Of a stretch of 64,000 nt of DNA, positions 10,473-21,271 are shown in pieces. The first letter of the stretch is position 1. Every line of letters begins with the position of its first letter. The notes beneath the pieces were generated by a model. That model searched no databases. It had not been told where the DNA came from and was given only the letters and a program-made list of their open reading frames with translations. The DNA is from Pseudomonas putida (GTDB lineage Bacteria; Pseudomonadota; Gammaproteobacteria; Pseudomonadales; Pseudomonadaceae). Made by a program: the position numbers and the translations under genes. Location: assembly GCF_002025705.1 (NCBI RefSeq), contig NZ_CP018846.1, positions 611,501-675,500 on the forward strand, given 5' to 3'.

Positions 10473-11899
10473 AGCGAGTCCTCACCTTCTACTTCTTTTT
10501 CGTCGTCTTGCAGGGCTTCGAGGGCCAGGGTGCTGTTGGCGCCCTGAACCATGCTGCCGCGGGCCTGTTTCTCCTGCGCCAGCAGGCTCTGCGCCTGGCT
10601 GCGCTGGTCAGGCGTGAGTTGCTGGTCGAGCTGTTGCAGCAGTTCGCTGGACTGAGGCGTCGGGTTGGCCTGGGCGAGCTGGGCGAACACCCAGGCGTTG
10701 CCAGGTTGCGGGCGAATGCCGTGGCCTTCGCTGAAGAGTTGGGCGAGGGCGTAGTCGGCGCTGTTCTGGCCGCCGCGGGCCGCGGTCAGCAGGTGGTCGA
10801 CGGCCTTCTGCGGTGCGACGTTGCCCAGGTAACCACGGCGGTACAGCTGGCCAAGGTAGTAATGGGCGCTGACTTCGCCAGCCTCGGCGGCAGCCTGCAG
10901 GTGTTGCTCGGCCTTCACCGCATCGGCGGGCAAGGTCTTGCCTTCGTAGTACAGGCGGCCCAGCAGCAGCTCGGCGCGTGGCTGTTCGGCTTCGCGGCCC
11001 TTGTCGATGTAGGCCATCAGCTGGTCGGTGTCGCCCAGCTCGGGGAAGTCGTACAGCAGCTGGGCCAGGCTGACCCAGGACGCCGGGTTGGCCGGGGCGA
11101 CCTGCTCGAGCAGGTCCTTGGCAGTTTTCTCGTCGGTCTGGCCGAGGCTGCGGTCAGCCAGCACGCGGGCGACACTGTCAACTCGGGTGGCCGGCACCGC
11201 GCCACGGGCATAGGCGGACTTGAGCTGGCCGAGCAAGGCGGCCTGTTGATCGGCCTGGCCGCGCTTCTGGTACACGGTGGCCAGCTCGACGTAGCAGATG
11301 TCGGTGGTGTTCAGCGCCGCCTTGCAGATTTTCTCGACCTCACCCAGGTGCTGGTCGTAGGTGCCCTGGGTGCGGTACAGCAGCACCTGGGCCAGGCCCG
11401 CTTCCGGGTTGCCGGCGGCGCGCCACTGGTCGATCTGCTGCTGGGCGTTGACCTTGGGGAAGCTCTGCGGGTAGGTCAGGTAGAGCATCGCCAGTGGAAT
11501 CAGGGTATTGCTCTCACCTTGCTTGGCGGCGAGCTTTAGCAGGCTTTCGGCTTCTTCGCGCTCGGCCTGGGTGCTGTCGGGCTTGGCCACCAGCAGGCGG
11601 CCGAGGCGCGCCTGGGCACGCGGCGAAGTGGCGGCGGCCGCGCGGTAGGTGGCTTCGGCTTCCTTGATTTTCGCCGGGTCGCGAGTGGATACCTTGATGT
11701 CGGCCAGGCCTACCTGGGCATCGCTGTAGCCGAGGTCGGCCAGTGCCTTGTAATTGCGCTCGGCCAGCGCGGTGTCGCCACGCTTGAGGGCTTCGTTGGC
11801 CAGGCGCTGGTCGGGCAGGCCCGCACAGCCGGCCAGGGCGACCGCCGCAGCCAGGGCACAAAGGCCCAGGCTTGCGCTTTTCTTGTGGGGAATCATCAC
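10469..11899 (-). CDS. algK: AlgK, TPR/Sel1 outer-membrane lipoprotein
   Basis: Outer-membrane lipoprotein of 476 residues that scaffolds the alginate export complex and helps place AlgE. The lipobox ALAGC follows a hydrophobic stretch, predicting lipidation around residue 24. The mature part is helical and alanine/leucine-rich, with Sel1-like repeats such as [21 protein letters not shown] and [13 protein letters not shown]. It starts 9 bp after alg44 and its stop overlaps the algE start. Confidence 0.94.
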   Translation of the reverse strand: MMIPHKKSASLGLCALAAAVALAGCAGLPDQRLANEALKRGDTALAERNYKALADLGYSDAQVGLADIKVSTRDPAKIKEAEATYRAAAATSPRAQARLGRLLVAKPDSTQAEREEAESLLKLAAKQGESNTLIPLAMLYLTYPQSFPKVNAQQQIDQWRAAGNPEAGLAQVLLYRTQGTYDQHLGEVEKICKAALNTTDICYVELATVYQKRGQADQQAALLGQLKSAYARGAVPATRVDSVARVLADRSLGQTDEKTAKDLLEQVAPANPASWVSLAQLLYDFPELGDTDQLMAYIDKGREAEQPRAELLLGRLYYEGKTLPADAVKAEQHLQAAAEAGEVSAHYYLGQLYRRGYLGNVAPQKAVDHLLTAARGGQNSADYALAQLFSEGHGIRPQPGNAWVFAQLAQANPTPQSSELLQQLDQQLTPDQRSQAQSLLAQEKQARGSMVQGANSTLALEALQDDEKEVEGEDSL

Positions 11900-11908
11900 G
11901 GTGTCCTC

Positions 11909-13075
11909 TTACAGGCCACGAGCAACGGCTTTGTCGATCAGCCAGTTCAGCGAAGGGCCACGGTCGCTGTTGACCGAGGCAGGGCGCCCGGCCAGTTCAG
12001 CCGGCATGGCACTGTCGGGCTTGATCTGCACGCGGATGTCGGAGGCCAGGTCATCGCTGTTGAGGCTGGCGCTGCTGACGATCTGGCCAGTGCGCACTTC
12101 GTCTTCGCCGGCCACCTGGAAGTTGACCCGGGTGCCTGGCTTGACCTCGTCGAACTGGCGGTAGCTGAAGCGTGCCTCGACCATCGGCGTCGTGGTGCGC
12201 GGCACCAGCTGGAAGATCGGCTGGCCCTTGGCGGCGTATTGGCCGTCGTCCACCAGCTGGCGGGCGACCACGCAATCGCAAGGGCTGGTGAGGGTGCCGG
12301 AGAGCTGCTTGCCGAACAGCTCCTCGATTTTCGCCGGCTCCAACTGCGAGTCGTCCAGGTTGCCCTTGAGCATGTCCAGCATGCTGGTGGTGAAGCTTGC
12401 CAGCGGCGCGCCCTTGACGATCTGCCCACCGGTTTCGGCCAGGCTGTTCACGGTGCCGTCGCGCGGCATGGTGACGGTGGTGGTCGGCACGGCGACCACG
12501 CCGGCTTCGGCATGGCTGACGAAGTACATGCCGTACAGCGACTTGGCGACAAAGCCGAAGGCGGCCACGCCGACCACGAACACGCCGAGGGTCACGGTCA
12601 CCGCCTTGAGCCGGCCGAAGGCAGACAGGCCGGAGCCACTGTCCTTCTGCTTGCGGGCCTTGGTGAAGTTGTCGCGCTGCAGGGTGCTGAGCACATCGCC
12701 CACGGTGATCAGCTCACCCGACAGGTGGGTAGTGATGATGTGGCGCAGGGTGGCAATGTCGCGCGGCTCGAGGTTCTGGAACTGCGCGCCGGTACGGCCG
12801 CTGCCGCTGTTGTAGGCGCGTACCTGGAACTCGATGTCCATCGACAGGCCGAGGTTGTCGACCGTGAACTGCAGGCGACCACGCAGCACTTCACCGACCG
12901 ACAGTGGCTGTTTGGTATGGAAGCTCAGGCCACCGGCGGAGAGGTCGTCGACCTTCACATCGTGGGCCTGGCGCTCTTTGTCGAGGAAGCGCAGCTTGGC
13001 GGGAATGCGCACCCGGGCGTGTTGGCGCTGGGCTTCGGACTCATGCACGACGTTGACGTTCACGGCGGTATTCAT
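11909..13075 (-). CDS. alg44: Alg44, c-di-GMP-binding alginate polymerisation protein
   Basis: Inner-membrane protein of 388 residues needed with Alg8 for alginate polymerisation. The N-terminal cytoplasmic PilZ domain shows the c-di-GMP-binding pattern: RVRIPAKLRF arginines at about 16-26 and DDLSAGGL at about 44-51. One transmembrane segment follows near 165-185 (VTLGVFVVGVAAFGFVAK). The C-terminal periplasmic part resembles membrane-fusion (HlyD-like) proteins. Synthesis is therefore likely controlled post-translationally by c-di-GMP. It lies 37 bp after alg8. Confidence 0.94.
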   Translation of the reverse strand: MNTAVNVNVVHESEAQRQHARVRIPAKLRFLDKERQAHDVKVDDLSAGGLSFHTKQPLSVGEVLRGRLQFTVDNLGLSMDIEFQVRAYNSGSGRTGAQFQNLEPRDIATLRHIITTHLSGELITVGDVLSTLQRDNFTKARKQKDSGSGLSAFGRLKAVTVTLGVFVVGVAAFGFVAKSLYGMYFVSHAEAGVVAVPTTTVTMPRDGTVNSLAETGGQIVKGAPLASFTTSMLDMLKGNLDDSQLEPAKIEELFGKQLSGTLTSPCDCVVARQLVDDGQYAAKGQPIFQLVPRTTTPMVEARFSYRQFDEVKPGTRVNFQVAGEDEVRTGQIVSSASLNSDDLASDIRVQIKPDSAMPAELAGRPASVNSDRGPSLNWLIDKAVARGL

Positions 13076-13112
13076 CTGGTTTTGTTCCTGTTAGTTCCGA
13101 TCCGGGTTGGGC

Positions 13113-14603
13113 TCACACGACCATGAACAGCACAGCGACGAAGATGCTGGCAGCCGAGAAGGTCATGGTCCGCGAGGACCAGGTGTTGAACCATTGTTGA
13201 AAACTGGCGAGGTCACGCTTGAGGGCAGTCGGCTGGCGGGTCCAGGACTGCTTGTCGAGGCGGAAGAACACGTAGATCTTCATCAGCGCGCCGACGATCT
13301 GGTTGTAATAGAGAATCAGCGGGTAGGCCGGGCCTACGTTGTGGCCGGAGCACAGCAGCATGATGGTGAGGATCAGGCGGGTGATGCCGATCCACAGCAG
13401 GTACACCAGCAGGTAGGCCATGCCGAACTTGAGGCTGGCGATCACCGCCACGGTCAGGCCGAGCAGGCTGGTCCACATCGACACGCGCTGGTCGAACAGC
13501 ACGATGCTGGTGAACAGGCCCAGGCGGCGCAGGCCAAGGCCCAGGGCGCGGGAGTTCTGCCGCAGGTTGTTGCCGTACCAGCGGTACATCAGCTTGCGGC
13601 TGGCCTTGAGGAAGCTTTTTTCCGGCGGGTGCTCGACCGTGTTGATCGCCGCATCCGGTACGTAGAAGGTGTCGTAGCCAAGGCGCATCAGGCTGAACCA
13701 GCTGGACTTGTCGTCACCGGTGAGAAACTTGAAGCGGCCCAGGCGCCAGTGCATCAGCGAGTCGCTTTCGACGTCGGCGATGAACTCGGGGTTGGTCACC
13801 ACGCTTGCGCGGAACATCGACATGCGCCCGGTCATGGTCAGCACGCGCTTGGACAGGGCCATCGAGCACATGTTGATGTGGCGCTGGGCGAAGCGCAGCT
13901 TGTGCCACTCGCTCATGATGTAGCCGCCGCGCACTTCGCAGAATTCGTTGGTGGTCAGGCCGCCGACGTTGGGGAACAGCTTGAACCACGGCACGGTCTT
14001 GCGCACCACGCCTTCGCCGAGCACGGTGTCGCCGTCGATCACCGCGACCACGGCGTTTTCGTCCGGCAGCATTCGCGAGATGGCGCGGAAGCCATAGGCC
14101 AGGCCGTCACGCTTGCCGGTACCGGCGATGCGCACGATGTCCAGGGTGACGTGTGCGGGCGGGTTGTACTTGGCCCACAGGCTCTTCACCAGCAGTTCAT
14201 CGGACATCTCCACCAGCGAGCAGACCACGGTGGTGGGGTAGCCGCATTCGATCGCTTCGCGGATCACCGAGCTGTACACCTGGGCGGTGGTCAGCGCTTC
14301 GATGCGGAAGCTGGTGACCATCAGGTACACGTGCGACGGCGCGGTGGAGTCGCCCATCTTCTGTACCTTGCGGCGCAGGTAGGGGTAGACGCCGTAGAGG
14401 AAGATCATGCCGCGGATGAAATGGGTGGCGCCCATGGAATAGCGCCAGATGCCGACTGCGCCGACCAGGAAGATGAAGTGCTTCGACTGCGAGTCGAAGA
14501 TATCGGCTGGCAGGGCCAGGGCGATCAGCATGAGCAGGCTCATGTAGAGCAGCCACCCGGCGCACTGCAACAGCACTGTCTGGAGCCTTTGCATGTTCAG
14601 CAT
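13113..14603 (-). CDS. alg8: Alg8, alginate polymerase (GT2 glycosyltransferase)
   Basis: Integral inner-membrane family-2 glycosyltransferase of 496 residues that polymerises GDP-mannuronate. Hydrophobic segments flank a cytoplasmic catalytic domain holding [10 protein letters not shown] (the DxD-type sugar-nucleotide/metal site) and a Q/RxxRW-like [10 protein letters not shown] stretch. Several C-terminal membrane spans follow, for example [14 protein letters not shown]. It is the second gene of the operon, 70 bp after algD, and works with Alg44. Confidence 0.94.
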   Translation of the reverse strand: MLNMQRLQTVLLQCAGWLLYMSLLMLIALALPADIFDSQSKHFIFLVGAVGIWRYSMGATHFIRGMIFLYGVYPYLRRKVQKMGDSTAPSHVYLMVTSFRIEALTTAQVYSSVIREAIECGYPTTVVCSLVEMSDELLVKSLWAKYNPPAHVTLDIVRIAGTGKRDGLAYGFRAISRMLPDENAVVAVIDGDTVLGEGVVRKTVPWFKLFPNVGGLTTNEFCEVRGGYIMSEWHKLRFAQRHINMCSMALSKRVLTMTGRMSMFRASVVTNPEFIADVESDSLMHWRLGRFKFLTGDDKSSWFSLMRLGYDTFYVPDAAINTVEHPPEKSFLKASRKLMYRWYGNNLRQNSRALGLGLRRLGLFTSIVLFDQRVSMWTSLLGLTVAVIASLKFGMAYLLVYLLWIGITRLILTIMLLCSGHNVGPAYPLILYYNQIVGALMKIYVFFRLDKQSWTRQPTALKRDLASFQQWFNTWSSRTMTFSAASIFVAVLFMVV

Positions 14604-14673
14604 CCGTCGAGAATTCGGGAAAGGGTGGGCAGCGGGGGCTCTTGCGCGAGCACTCCGCTGCCCGGCCGGGCAC

Positions 14674-15990
14674 TTACCAGCAGATGCCTTCGGTGCGGCT
14701 GGTGGTGCAGGTCGGTTTGCTCATGAAGCCGACCAGGTCGATCACCTGCTTGCCTGCCGGCGCTTGCTCGGCAAGGGCGCGGAACTGCTCGTCACGGTTG
14801 CCCAGGACGATGATGTCGGCGTTGGCGATGACCTTCTGGAAGTCGGCGTTGAGCAACGACGAGACGTGCGGGATCTTCGACTCGATGTACTCTTTGTTCG
14901 CCCCGTGGACGCGGGCGTACTCGACGTTCTCGTCGTAGATGTCCAGCTGGTAGCCCTTGCCGATCAGGCGCTCGGCCAGTTCTACCAGCGGGCTTTCGCG
15001 CAGGTCATCGGTGCCGGCCTTGAAGCTCAGGCCGAGCAGGGCGACCTTGCGCTTGTCGTGGGCTTCGATCAGCTCGAAGGCGTTCTGCACCTGCGACTCG
15101 TTGCTGCGCATGAGCGAATCGAGCAGCGGTGCACGCACGTCAAGGGAGGCGGCGCGGTAGGTGAGGGCCCGCACGTCCTTGGGCAGGCACGAACCACCGA
15201 AGGCGAAGCCTGGGCGCATGTAGTACTGCGACAGGTTCAGCACCTTGTCCTGGCAGACCACGTCCATCACGTCACGGCCATCGACACCGACGGCTTTGGC
15301 GATGTTGCCGATCTCGTTGGCGAAGGTAACCTTGGTGGCGTGCCACACGTTGCAGGTGTACTTGATCATCTCGGCCACTTCGATCGGCTTGCGGATGACC
15401 GGCGCATCGAGTTCTTCGTACAGGGCTTGCAGTACATCACCGCTGGCCTTGTCCAGTTCACCGATGACGGTCATCGGCGGCTGGTCGTAGTCCTTGATCG
15501 CGGTGCTTTCACGCAGGAACTCCGGGTTCACTGCCACGCCGAAGTCGACGCCGGCCTTCTTGCCCGAGCAATCTTCCAGAATCGGGATCACCACGTTCTT
15601 CACGGTGCCCGGCAGCACGGTGCTGCGAACCACGATGGTGTGGCGGCGTTCGCTATCGCGCAGGACGTAGCCGATCTCGCGGCAAACCGACTCGATGTAT
15701 TCCAGGCCCAGGTCGCCGTTTTTCTTGCTCGGGGTGCCGACGCAGATCATCGATACATCGCTGGCACGGATGGCCTCGGCGAAGTCGGTGGTGCCACGCA
15801 GGCGGCCATTGGCGATGCCTTGCTGCAGCAGTGCTTCCAGGCCAGGTTCGACAATGGGCGACTTGCCCTGATTGATCAGGTCGATCTTGGTCTTGGACAC
15901 GTCCACACCAATCACGTCATGGCCTCGCGCCGTCAGGCAGCCTGCACAGACCGCACCCACATAACCCAAACCAAAGATGCTGATACGCAT
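14674..15990 (-). CDS. algD: AlgD, GDP-mannose 6-dehydrogenase
   Basis: Committed, rate-limiting step of alginate synthesis: GDP-mannose is oxidised twice by NAD to GDP-mannuronate. The product is 438 residues. The N-terminal Rossmann motif is [11 protein letters not shown] and the catalytic cysteine is Cys268 in FGGSCLPKD, the position known for the family. I chose ATG 15990 (MRISIFG) over a GTG three codons upstream because GAGGTGA lies at correct distance before it. First gene of the 12-gene operon, behind a long leader. Confidence 0.96.
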   Translation of the reverse strand: MRISIFGLGYVGAVCAGCLTARGHDVIGVDVSKTKIDLINQGKSPIVEPGLEALLQQGIANGRLRGTTDFAEAIRASDVSMICVGTPSKKNGDLGLEYIESVCREIGYVLRDSERRHTIVVRSTVLPGTVKNVVIPILEDCSGKKAGVDFGVAVNPEFLRESTAIKDYDQPPMTVIGELDKASGDVLQALYEELDAPVIRKPIEVAEMIKYTCNVWHATKVTFANEIGNIAKAVGVDGRDVMDVVCQDKVLNLSQYYMRPGFAFGGSCLPKDVRALTYRAASLDVRAPLLDSLMRSNESQVQNAFELIEAHDKRKVALLGLSFKAGTDDLRESPLVELAERLIGKGYQLDIYDENVEYARVHGANKEYIESKIPHVSSLLNADFQKVIANADIIVLGNRDEQFRALAEQAPAGKQVIDLVGFMSKPTCTTSRTEGICW

Positions 15991-16422
15991 CGCTATCACC
16001 TCGTGTGTTTATCACGCCAGCTCCTCCGGGAAGAGCCGGACTGGGTTGATTAACAACAGTTTTCGGGCGCACGGGTCCATGGCGAAAGCTCACTTCGCCG
16101 AGCGCAGGCATGAATAAATCCGTCGCGCACAAAGTTGTGCACTAAAACTTGGCAGTCATAAGCCAGTATTTAAATGGCGTGCCCTGTCATGCAGCCGTCT
16201 TTATTGCAAGGCGCTACTTGGCGCTTTGCTGTGCTTGTTCTTTCAAGTGGAAAAATCCTTTGAAATCAACCACTAGGACGATTTGTAAGGGCGCGTCAGT
16301 CCTCCATGAATCGGGTTCTAAAACGAGCCCGTTGCACCTTCCTAAGTTAACAAGGTGGTAGTAGATACCTGCTGCTTGTCATCTGTAAGTCATCTCTCAC
16401 AACCCGAGGGCATGAAATTCGT

Positions 16423-16458
16423 TACGGCAGTATGAGCGGTTGCTCGCAGGAGAAGTTC
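16423..16458 (-). promoter_or_regulatory. Predicted AlgU (sigma-22) promoter of the alginate operon
   Basis: On the minus strand GAACTT (16458-16453) is followed by 17 nt and TCATA (16435-16431). This fits the AlgU/RpoE-type pattern GAACTT-N16/17-TCnnA. The P. aeruginosa algD promoter has the same -35 and spacing. Transcription would begin near 16424, about 430 nt before the algD ATG. Inferred from motif only. Confidence 0.75.
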
Positions 16459-16625
16459 CGGGGTGGGTTTCGCATCCATGAAAGATTTCTAAATAATTTT
16501 TCAGTGGCAAATACTTTCAATTTGATAGCACGTCGCAGTTTCACCCCCGGTTATAAAGGACGGGACTGGAACGCGGTGTTGTTATGCCAGCATGCAAAAA
16601 TATTTTTCAAAATTCGTCAAAAAAG

Positions 16626-16634
16626 TACGAACGG
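16626..16634 (-). promoter_or_regulatory. Possible AlgR-binding box
   Basis: Minus-strand CCGTTCGTA matches 8 of 9 bases of the AlgR core CCGTTCGTC, about 200 bp upstream of the predicted start of transcription. Short motif, so chance occurrence is possible; its placement in the algD upstream region is the main support. Confidence 0.35.
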
Positions 16635-16757
16635 TCTTATGGCGTTTCGCGATAAGGGTATGGGTGATGGTTTTTTGGCGTCGAAATAATGACTTGATGG
16701 CAATTTGAAGCCTGCCCCGTTGCAGGGCGGAAGGGATGTATCAGGGCCAAGGGCCTC

Positions 16758-16841
16758 TTCGCGGGTAAACCCGCTCCTACAGGTAACGCACAGTCCCTGA
16801 AGCGGGTGCCGAACCAGTGGGAGCGGGTGCACCCGCGAAAG
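16758..16841. repeat. REP inverted pair downstream of yaaA
   Basis: Left unit TTCGCGGGTAAACCCGCTCC at about 16758 and right unit GGGAGCGGGTGCACCCGCGAA ending at about 16839 are imperfect inverted copies, 35 bp apart. They lie between the yaaA stop and the algD upstream region. Confidence 0.8.
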
Positions 16842-16854
16842 GGGCAGGGCAGGG

Positions 16855-17634
16855 CTACTCGGCAGGGTGGTCGCGCAGGAACACCAGGTGATCCGGCTTG
16901 GACTGCTCGGCACTGTAGTAGTAACCCTGCACATCGAACTGCTTGAGCTGCTCCGGGTCGTTGACCCGTTCCTGGATCACGAAGCGGCTCATCATGCCGC
17001 GGGCTTTCTTGGCGTAGAAGCTGATGATCTTGTACTGGCCGTTTTTCAGGTCCTTGAAGTCGACGTTGATCACCCGGGCTTTCAGGGCGCTGCGTTTCAC
17101 TGCGCTGAAGTACTCGTTGCTGGCCAGGTTCAGCAGCAGGTCGTCACCCTGGTCGGCCAGCGCCTGGTTCAGCCATTCACTGATGCGCGTGCCCCAGAAG
17201 GCATACAGGTCCTTGCCGCGGGCGTTGGCCAGCTTGGTGCCCATCTCCAGGCGGTAGGGCTGCATCAGGTCGAGCGGGCGCAGCAGGCCGTACAGGCCGG
17301 ATAGCATACGCAGGTGCTGTTGGGCGTAGCTGAAGTCATCCTCGCCGAGGGTTTCGGCGTCCAGGCCGGTGTACACGTCACCTTTGAACGCCAGCAGCGC
17401 CTGCTTGGCGTTGGCCGGGGTGAAGTCCGGTGTCCAGCTGCCGAAGCGCGCGGCATTGAGGCCGGCGAGCTTGTCGGACAGGTGCATCAGCTCGCTGATC
17501 TGCGCTGGCGACAGTTCGCGCAACTGCAGGATCAGTTCCTGGGAATCGTCCAGGTATTGCGGCAGGGTGAAGCGCTCGGTCACCGGCGCGGTGTCGTAGT
17601 CGAGGGTCTTGGCGGGGGAAATCACCGTCAGCAT
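16855..17634 (-). CDS. yaaA: YaaA family (UPF0246) peroxide-stress protein
   Basis: Cytoplasmic protein of 259 residues. In E. coli YaaA lowers free iron and protects DNA during hydrogen peroxide stress. The start [13 protein letters not shown] at 17634 is the canonical family N-terminus and follows AGGAG by 9 nt; an upstream in-frame codon at 17712 is not supported. Conserved blocks include [22 protein letters not shown] and [13 protein letters not shown]. Divergent from the deacetylase-like gene. Not part of the alginate operon. Confidence 0.92.
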   Translation of the reverse strand: MLTVISPAKTLDYDTAPVTERFTLPQYLDDSQELILQLRELSPAQISELMHLSDKLAGLNAARFGSWTPDFTPANAKQALLAFKGDVYTGLDAETLGEDDFSYAQQHLRMLSGLYGLLRPLDLMQPYRLEMGTKLANARGKDLYAFWGTRISEWLNQALADQGDDLLLNLASNEYFSAVKRSALKARVINVDFKDLKNGQYKIISFYAKKARGMMSRFVIQERVNDPEQLKQFDVQGYYYSAEQSKPDHLVFLRDHPAE

Positions 17635-17771
17635 CGGGTCGGCTCCTGGAATCGTTGCGGTGAATTCTACGGATAGCTGCCGGTAACGCCAAACTATGGC
17701 GACAATAGTCACAGACCATCGCCGAAGCAGGCGCTATAGTGCGCGTTTTGGCCGTCACGGAGAGTCCGATC

Positions 17772-18899
17772 GTGCGCATTGCCGGGGCCTTGCTGGCCAC
17801 CTTGTTGAGCTTGGCCGCCCAGGCCGCCCCCATGCCCCCGGCCAGCCTGGACCGCAGCCTGTGGCCTGAGCAGCTGGACAGCCCGGTGCTGTTCGACGTC
17901 GCCTCACGGGCCGAGATCCTGTCTTTTGCCCAGGTGCTGCATGAAAGCGAGCTGCTCGATGATGGCGCGCTGGCGGCTCGGTTGGGTTTGCGACAGATAA
18001 ACCTGCAGAAGATCCGCGCCGTGCGCGCACAGATGTGGCAGCGTTTGTGGCAGGGTTACCAGCAGGCTCAGCGCAGTTGCGAGCAGGATGCGTCGTTCTG
18101 CTATCTGCTTGAGTCAATGGCTGACTTGCGCACCAAAGCAGCGACATTCGCCACTGATGTCGGCACGTTCTACACAGGTTGGGTTGAGCCCAGTCATCAG
18201 TTCCATGTTCGTTATCTGGATGAGCAACTGCGCAAGGCAGCGTTGCTGCCGCAGACCAGCAGCGAGGTCGAACGGCTGTCCAGCCGCGAGCGCAATGGCG
18301 ATGAACTGAACGACCGCATGTTCCTGCTGACCTTTGTCGGTGGGCCGGCGCCCGACGGCGGTAGCACCGATGCGCTCACCGAATACCTGCGCAAGCAGAA
18401 ACTGCCAGGCACCTTCTTTGTATTGGGCAATCGCCTGCAGCAACGGCGCGATACCGGCGCGGCCAATGCGCTGAACCACCTCTACGCCGGCCAATGCGTG
18501 GGCATCCAGGGTTGGGAGTACCGCTCGCACGCCCAGTGGCAGGGCTGGCAGGACTCGATCAGGCGCGCCCAGGTCCGGGTCCAGGCCGACCTGCCGGCGC
18601 AATACGTGCCGCTGTTCCGCCCGCCCTACGGCCAGCGCCGTGCCGACGGCGAAGCGTTCATGGCCAGCCAGCAGTTGCGGGTATCGCTATGGGATATCGA
18701 TGCTCAGGATGATGGCCCGCTGACTGCCGAAGCGTCGGCCCAGCGTGTGATGACCTTGATGCTGCTGTGGCGCAAAGGGGTGATCCAGTTCCATGACAGC
18801 CTGCCCAAGGCCCAGCCGGCGGTCGAGTGGCTGCTGCACAGCACGGCGCAAAGCGGCATCGGCTGGGAGGACTGCCGTGATTACGCTTATCGCGAATAG
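17772..18899 (+). CDS. Polysaccharide deacetylase-like (NodB homology) secreted protein with altered metal motif
   Basis: The predicted exported protein has 375 residues. The GTG at 17772 follows GGAGAG by 7 nt and gives a signal peptide ending LSLAAQAAP; an ATG 33 bp upstream is possible. The NodB domain covers about 183-365. Motif 1, normally TFDDGP, reads TFVGGP (187-192), so both metal/catalytic aspartates are gone. Motif 2 keeps one histidine (RSHAQW, His253). Motif 3 RPPYG (283-287), WDID (307-310) and FHD (His341) are present. It may be inactive or altered. Being next to the alginate operon suggests a surface role, but nothing proves a link. Confidence 0.8.
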   Translation: MRIAGALLATLLSLAAQAAPMPPASLDRSLWPEQLDSPVLFDVASRAEILSFAQVLHESELLDDGALAARLGLRQINLQKIRAVRAQMWQRLWQGYQQAQRSCEQDASFCYLLESMADLRTKAATFATDVGTFYTGWVEPSHQFHVRYLDEQLRKAALLPQTSSEVERLSSRERNGDELNDRMFLLTFVGGPAPDGGSTDALTEYLRKQKLPGTFFVLGNRLQQRRDTGAANALNHLYAGQCVGIQGWEYRSHAQWQGWQDSIRRAQVRVQADLPAQYVPLFRPPYGQRRADGEAFMASQQLRVSLWDIDAQDDGPLTAEASAQRVMTLMLLWRKGVIQFHDSLPKAQPAVEWLLHSTAQSGIGWEDCRDYAYRE

Positions 18900-19182
18900 A
18901 GGGTATGACTTCTGACTGTAGACCCGTGCGGCCTTGCCGCCAAGCGCTCTTCGTCAATCGGAAAAATAAACTTCAAAATCTCGTAAAAATGCTTTTTTTG
19001 GTCATCGTTTTTGCGGTATGAAGAAACCAGACAGCCGATTCCTGCAGCACAGGTGGCGTCATCCAGGCCCACCTTGCCAGGTACGCTTCCCGCCCGTAGC
19101 AACGCGGATACGGGGAGAACGGCGGTCACTCTGCGGCGCACTACAGAGCGTGCCGTGTGGCTTCGACATAAGGTGACCGAGT

Positions 19183-20577
19183 ATGGATGACCAAGGACGC
19201 AACCCTTCCTCCAGCAAGCCAATCCTCTATGTGCTCGATACCAACGTCCTGATTCACGACCCCAATGCATTGCTCAACTTCGAGGAGCACCACGTCGCCA
19301 TACCGATGACGGTGCTGGAGGAACTCGACAAGCTCAAGACCGGTAAACAGACCATCGCCGCCGAATGTCGCCAGGCCATCCGCCTGATCGACCAGACCCT
19401 TGGTGACGCTTCGCCCAGCGATGTCGAGCAGGGCGTGCCGATCCAGCGTGGCAAGAGCGGGCCCAAGGGTTATCTGTCGATCCTGATGAGCCCGCGCAAC
19501 GAACCCAGCAAGTTGCTGCCGGAAAACCTCAACGACAATATCATCATCAACACCCTGCTCGACGTACGCAGCCGGCGCACCGACCTGGACGTGGTGCTGG
19601 TCACCAAAGACATCAACATGCGCCTGAAGGCGCGCGCCTGCGGGATCGCGGCCGAAGACTACAGCACTGACCAGTTGGTCGATGACGTGTCCTTGCTGTC
19701 CAAGGGCTATCATTCGGTCACCGGTTCGTTCTGGGACCGCGTCAGCAAGGTCGATACCCGTCAGGAACGTGGCCGCACCTGGCATCGGGTGCAGATGATC
19801 GACAACCTGCCAGCGGTGCACATCAACGAGTTCATCATTGACGAGCAAGGTTTTGTCGGCTGGGTAAAAGGCATCCGTAACGACGAACTGCTATTGCTCG
19901 ACCTGCACCAGGAGCCATTGCTGCACCAGGAGGCCTGGGGCCTGAAGCCGCGGGACATTCATCAGAGCCTGGCGCTGTTCGCCTTGCTCGACCCGGATAT
20001 CCACCTGGTCAACCTGACCGGCGCTGCCGGCTCCGGCAAGACCATCCTGGCCCTGGCTGCGGCCATCGAGCAGACCATGGTCAGCAAGCGCTACCGGCGC
20101 ATCATCGCCACCCGCAGCGTGCAGGGGCTGGACCAGGAAATCGGCTTCCTGCCGGGCACCGAGGCGGAGAAGATGGAGCCTTGGCTGGGCGCCATCACCG
20201 ACAACCTCGAAGCCTTGCACATGGACGACGAAAGCACCCATGGCAGCGTCGAGTACATCCTCGAACGCGTGCCGCTGCAGTTCAAGTCGCTGAACTACAT
20301 CCGTGGGCGCAGCTTCCAGCAGAGCCTGATCCTGATCGACGAGTGCCAGAACCTCACGCCGCACCAGATGAAAACCATCATCACCCGGGCCGGCTCGGGT
20401 TCCAAGGTGGTGTGCCTGGGCAACCTGGCGCAGATCGACACGCCTTACCTGTCCGCGACCAGCTCGGGCCTGACCTACCTGACCGAGCGCTTCAAGGACT
20501 TCCCCCATGGTGTGCACATCACCCTGCAGGGTGTGCCACGCTCGGTGCTGGCCGAGTACGCCGAGTCTCACCTGTAA
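19183..20577 (+). CDS. PhoH-family ATPase with N-terminal PIN domain
   Basis: The 464-residue protein combines an N-terminal PIN (ribonuclease-like) domain with a C-terminal PhoH P-loop ATPase, the YlaK/PhoH2 type. The PIN acidic residues are seen in [12 protein letters not shown]. The ATPase has Walker A GAAGSGKT (about residues 283-290) and Walker [10 protein letters not shown]. PhoH2 proteins are reported as RNA helicase/RNases, so a role in RNA turnover is likely but unproven here. The upstream 283 bp hold an AT-rich patch near 18960-19015; no promoter could be defined. Confidence 0.92.
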   Translation: MDDQGRNPSSSKPILYVLDTNVLIHDPNALLNFEEHHVAIPMTVLEELDKLKTGKQTIAAECRQAIRLIDQTLGDASPSDVEQGVPIQRGKSGPKGYLSILMSPRNEPSKLLPENLNDNIIINTLLDVRSRRTDLDVVLVTKDINMRLKARACGIAAEDYSTDQLVDDVSLLSKGYHSVTGSFWDRVSKVDTRQERGRTWHRVQMIDNLPAVHINEFIIDEQGFVGWVKGIRNDELLLLDLHQEPLLHQEAWGLKPRDIHQSLALFALLDPDIHLVNLTGAAGSGKTILALAAAIEQTMVSKRYRRIIATRSVQGLDQEIGFLPGTEAEKMEPWLGAITDNLEALHMDDESTHGSVEYILERVPLQFKSLNYIRGRSFQQSLILIDECQNLTPHQMKTIITRAGSGSKVVCLGNLAQIDTPYLSATSSGLTYLTERFKDFPHGVHITLQGVPRSVLAEYAESHL

Positions 20578-20593
20578 CCGGGTGCAGCCGGGG

Positions 20594-20710
20594 TGTGGGA
20601 GCGGCCTTGCGTCGCGAAGGGGCTGCGCAGCAGCCCCAGCAATCTGCGCATCACTGCTGAGATCCTGGGGCCGCTTTGCGGCCCTTTCGCGACGCAAGGC
20701 CGCTCCCACA
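20594..20710. repeat. REP inverted pair between phoH and moaC
   Basis: Perfect 25-bp arms at 20594-20618 and 20686-20710, the unit carrying GGGAGCGGCCTTGCGTCGCG. Between them are GGGGCTGCGCAGCAGCCCC and GGGGCCGCTTTGCGGCCC hairpins. Confidence 0.9.
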
Positions 20711-20800
20711 AATGGAGCAGGTATCCACGTCGGATACATTCCTCTGCTCAAACCTGACCCACAGGTTTACACTCTCTGTTCCCTTCACAGGAGCAGAGCA

Positions 20801-21271
20801 GTGCTGACACATCTTGATTCCCAGGGTCGCGCCAACATGGTCGACGTCACTGAAAAGGCCGTGACCGAGCGCGAGGCCGTGGCCGAGGCGCGGGTGCGCA
20901 TGTTGCCGCAGACCTTGCAGATGATCGTCGATGGCGAACATCCCAAGGGCGATGTGTTTGCCGTGGCGCGCATTGCCGGCATTCAGGCGGCGAAGAAGAC
21001 CAGTGACCTGATCCCGCTGTGCCACCCGCTGATGCTGACCAGCGTCAAGGTCGAACTGAATGCTGAAGGCCAGGACGCGGTGCGCATTGTCGCGCGCTGC
21101 AAGCTGGCCGGGCAGACCGGTGTCGAGATGGAAGCGCTGACCGCCGCCAGCGTCGCGGCGCTGACGATCTACGACATGTGCAAGGCCGTGGACAAGGGCA
21201 TGGTCATCGAGCAGGTGCGCCTGCTGGAAAAGGTCGGTGGCAAGAGCGGGCACTACAAGGTGGACGCATGA
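20801..21271 (+). CDS. moaC: MoaC, cyclic pyranopterin monophosphate synthase
   Basis: Works after MoaA to make cyclic pyranopterin monophosphate from GTP in molybdenum cofactor synthesis. The product is 156 residues. The start is GTG 20801, supported by AGGAG at 20789-20793 and by the typical N-terminus [15 protein letters not shown]. Conserved family sequences include [12 protein letters not shown] and [12 protein letters not shown], plus the C-terminal KSGHY. The stop overlaps the moaD start, so moaCDE is a coupled operon. moaA and moaB are not in the window. Confidence 0.95.
   Translation: MLTHLDSQGRANMVDVTEKAVTEREAVAEARVRMLPQTLQMIVDGEHPKGDVFAVARIAGIQAAKKTSDLIPLCHPLMLTSVKVELNAEGQDAVRIVARCKLAGQTGVEMEALTAASVAALTIYDMCKAVDKGMVIEQVRLLEKVGGKSGHYKVDA

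Larger units (their letters stand above)
15991..16745 (-). promoter_or_regulatory. algD leader and upstream control region
   Basis: A 750-bp stretch without a convincing gene, distinctly AT-richer than its surroundings, for example around 16485-16530 and 16595-16625. It contains the AlgU-type promoter and a possible AlgR box listed separately. The transcript would have a leader of about 430 nt. Two short open frames (16149-16361 and 16432-16689) have no recognisable product or good ribosome site. In other pseudomonads the equivalent region binds AlgR, AmrZ and other regulators; beyond the two listed elements I could not identify sites. Confidence 0.7.

Noticed and set aside
16149..16689. Two short open frames in the algD upstream region
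   Set aside because: No recognisable product or ribosome site; the second covers the predicted AlgU promoter. The region is better explained as regulatory DNA.
20720..20800. Molybdenum-cofactor riboswitch before moaC
   Set aside because: The leader is short and I could not see the conserved stem arrangement of that riboswitch class.
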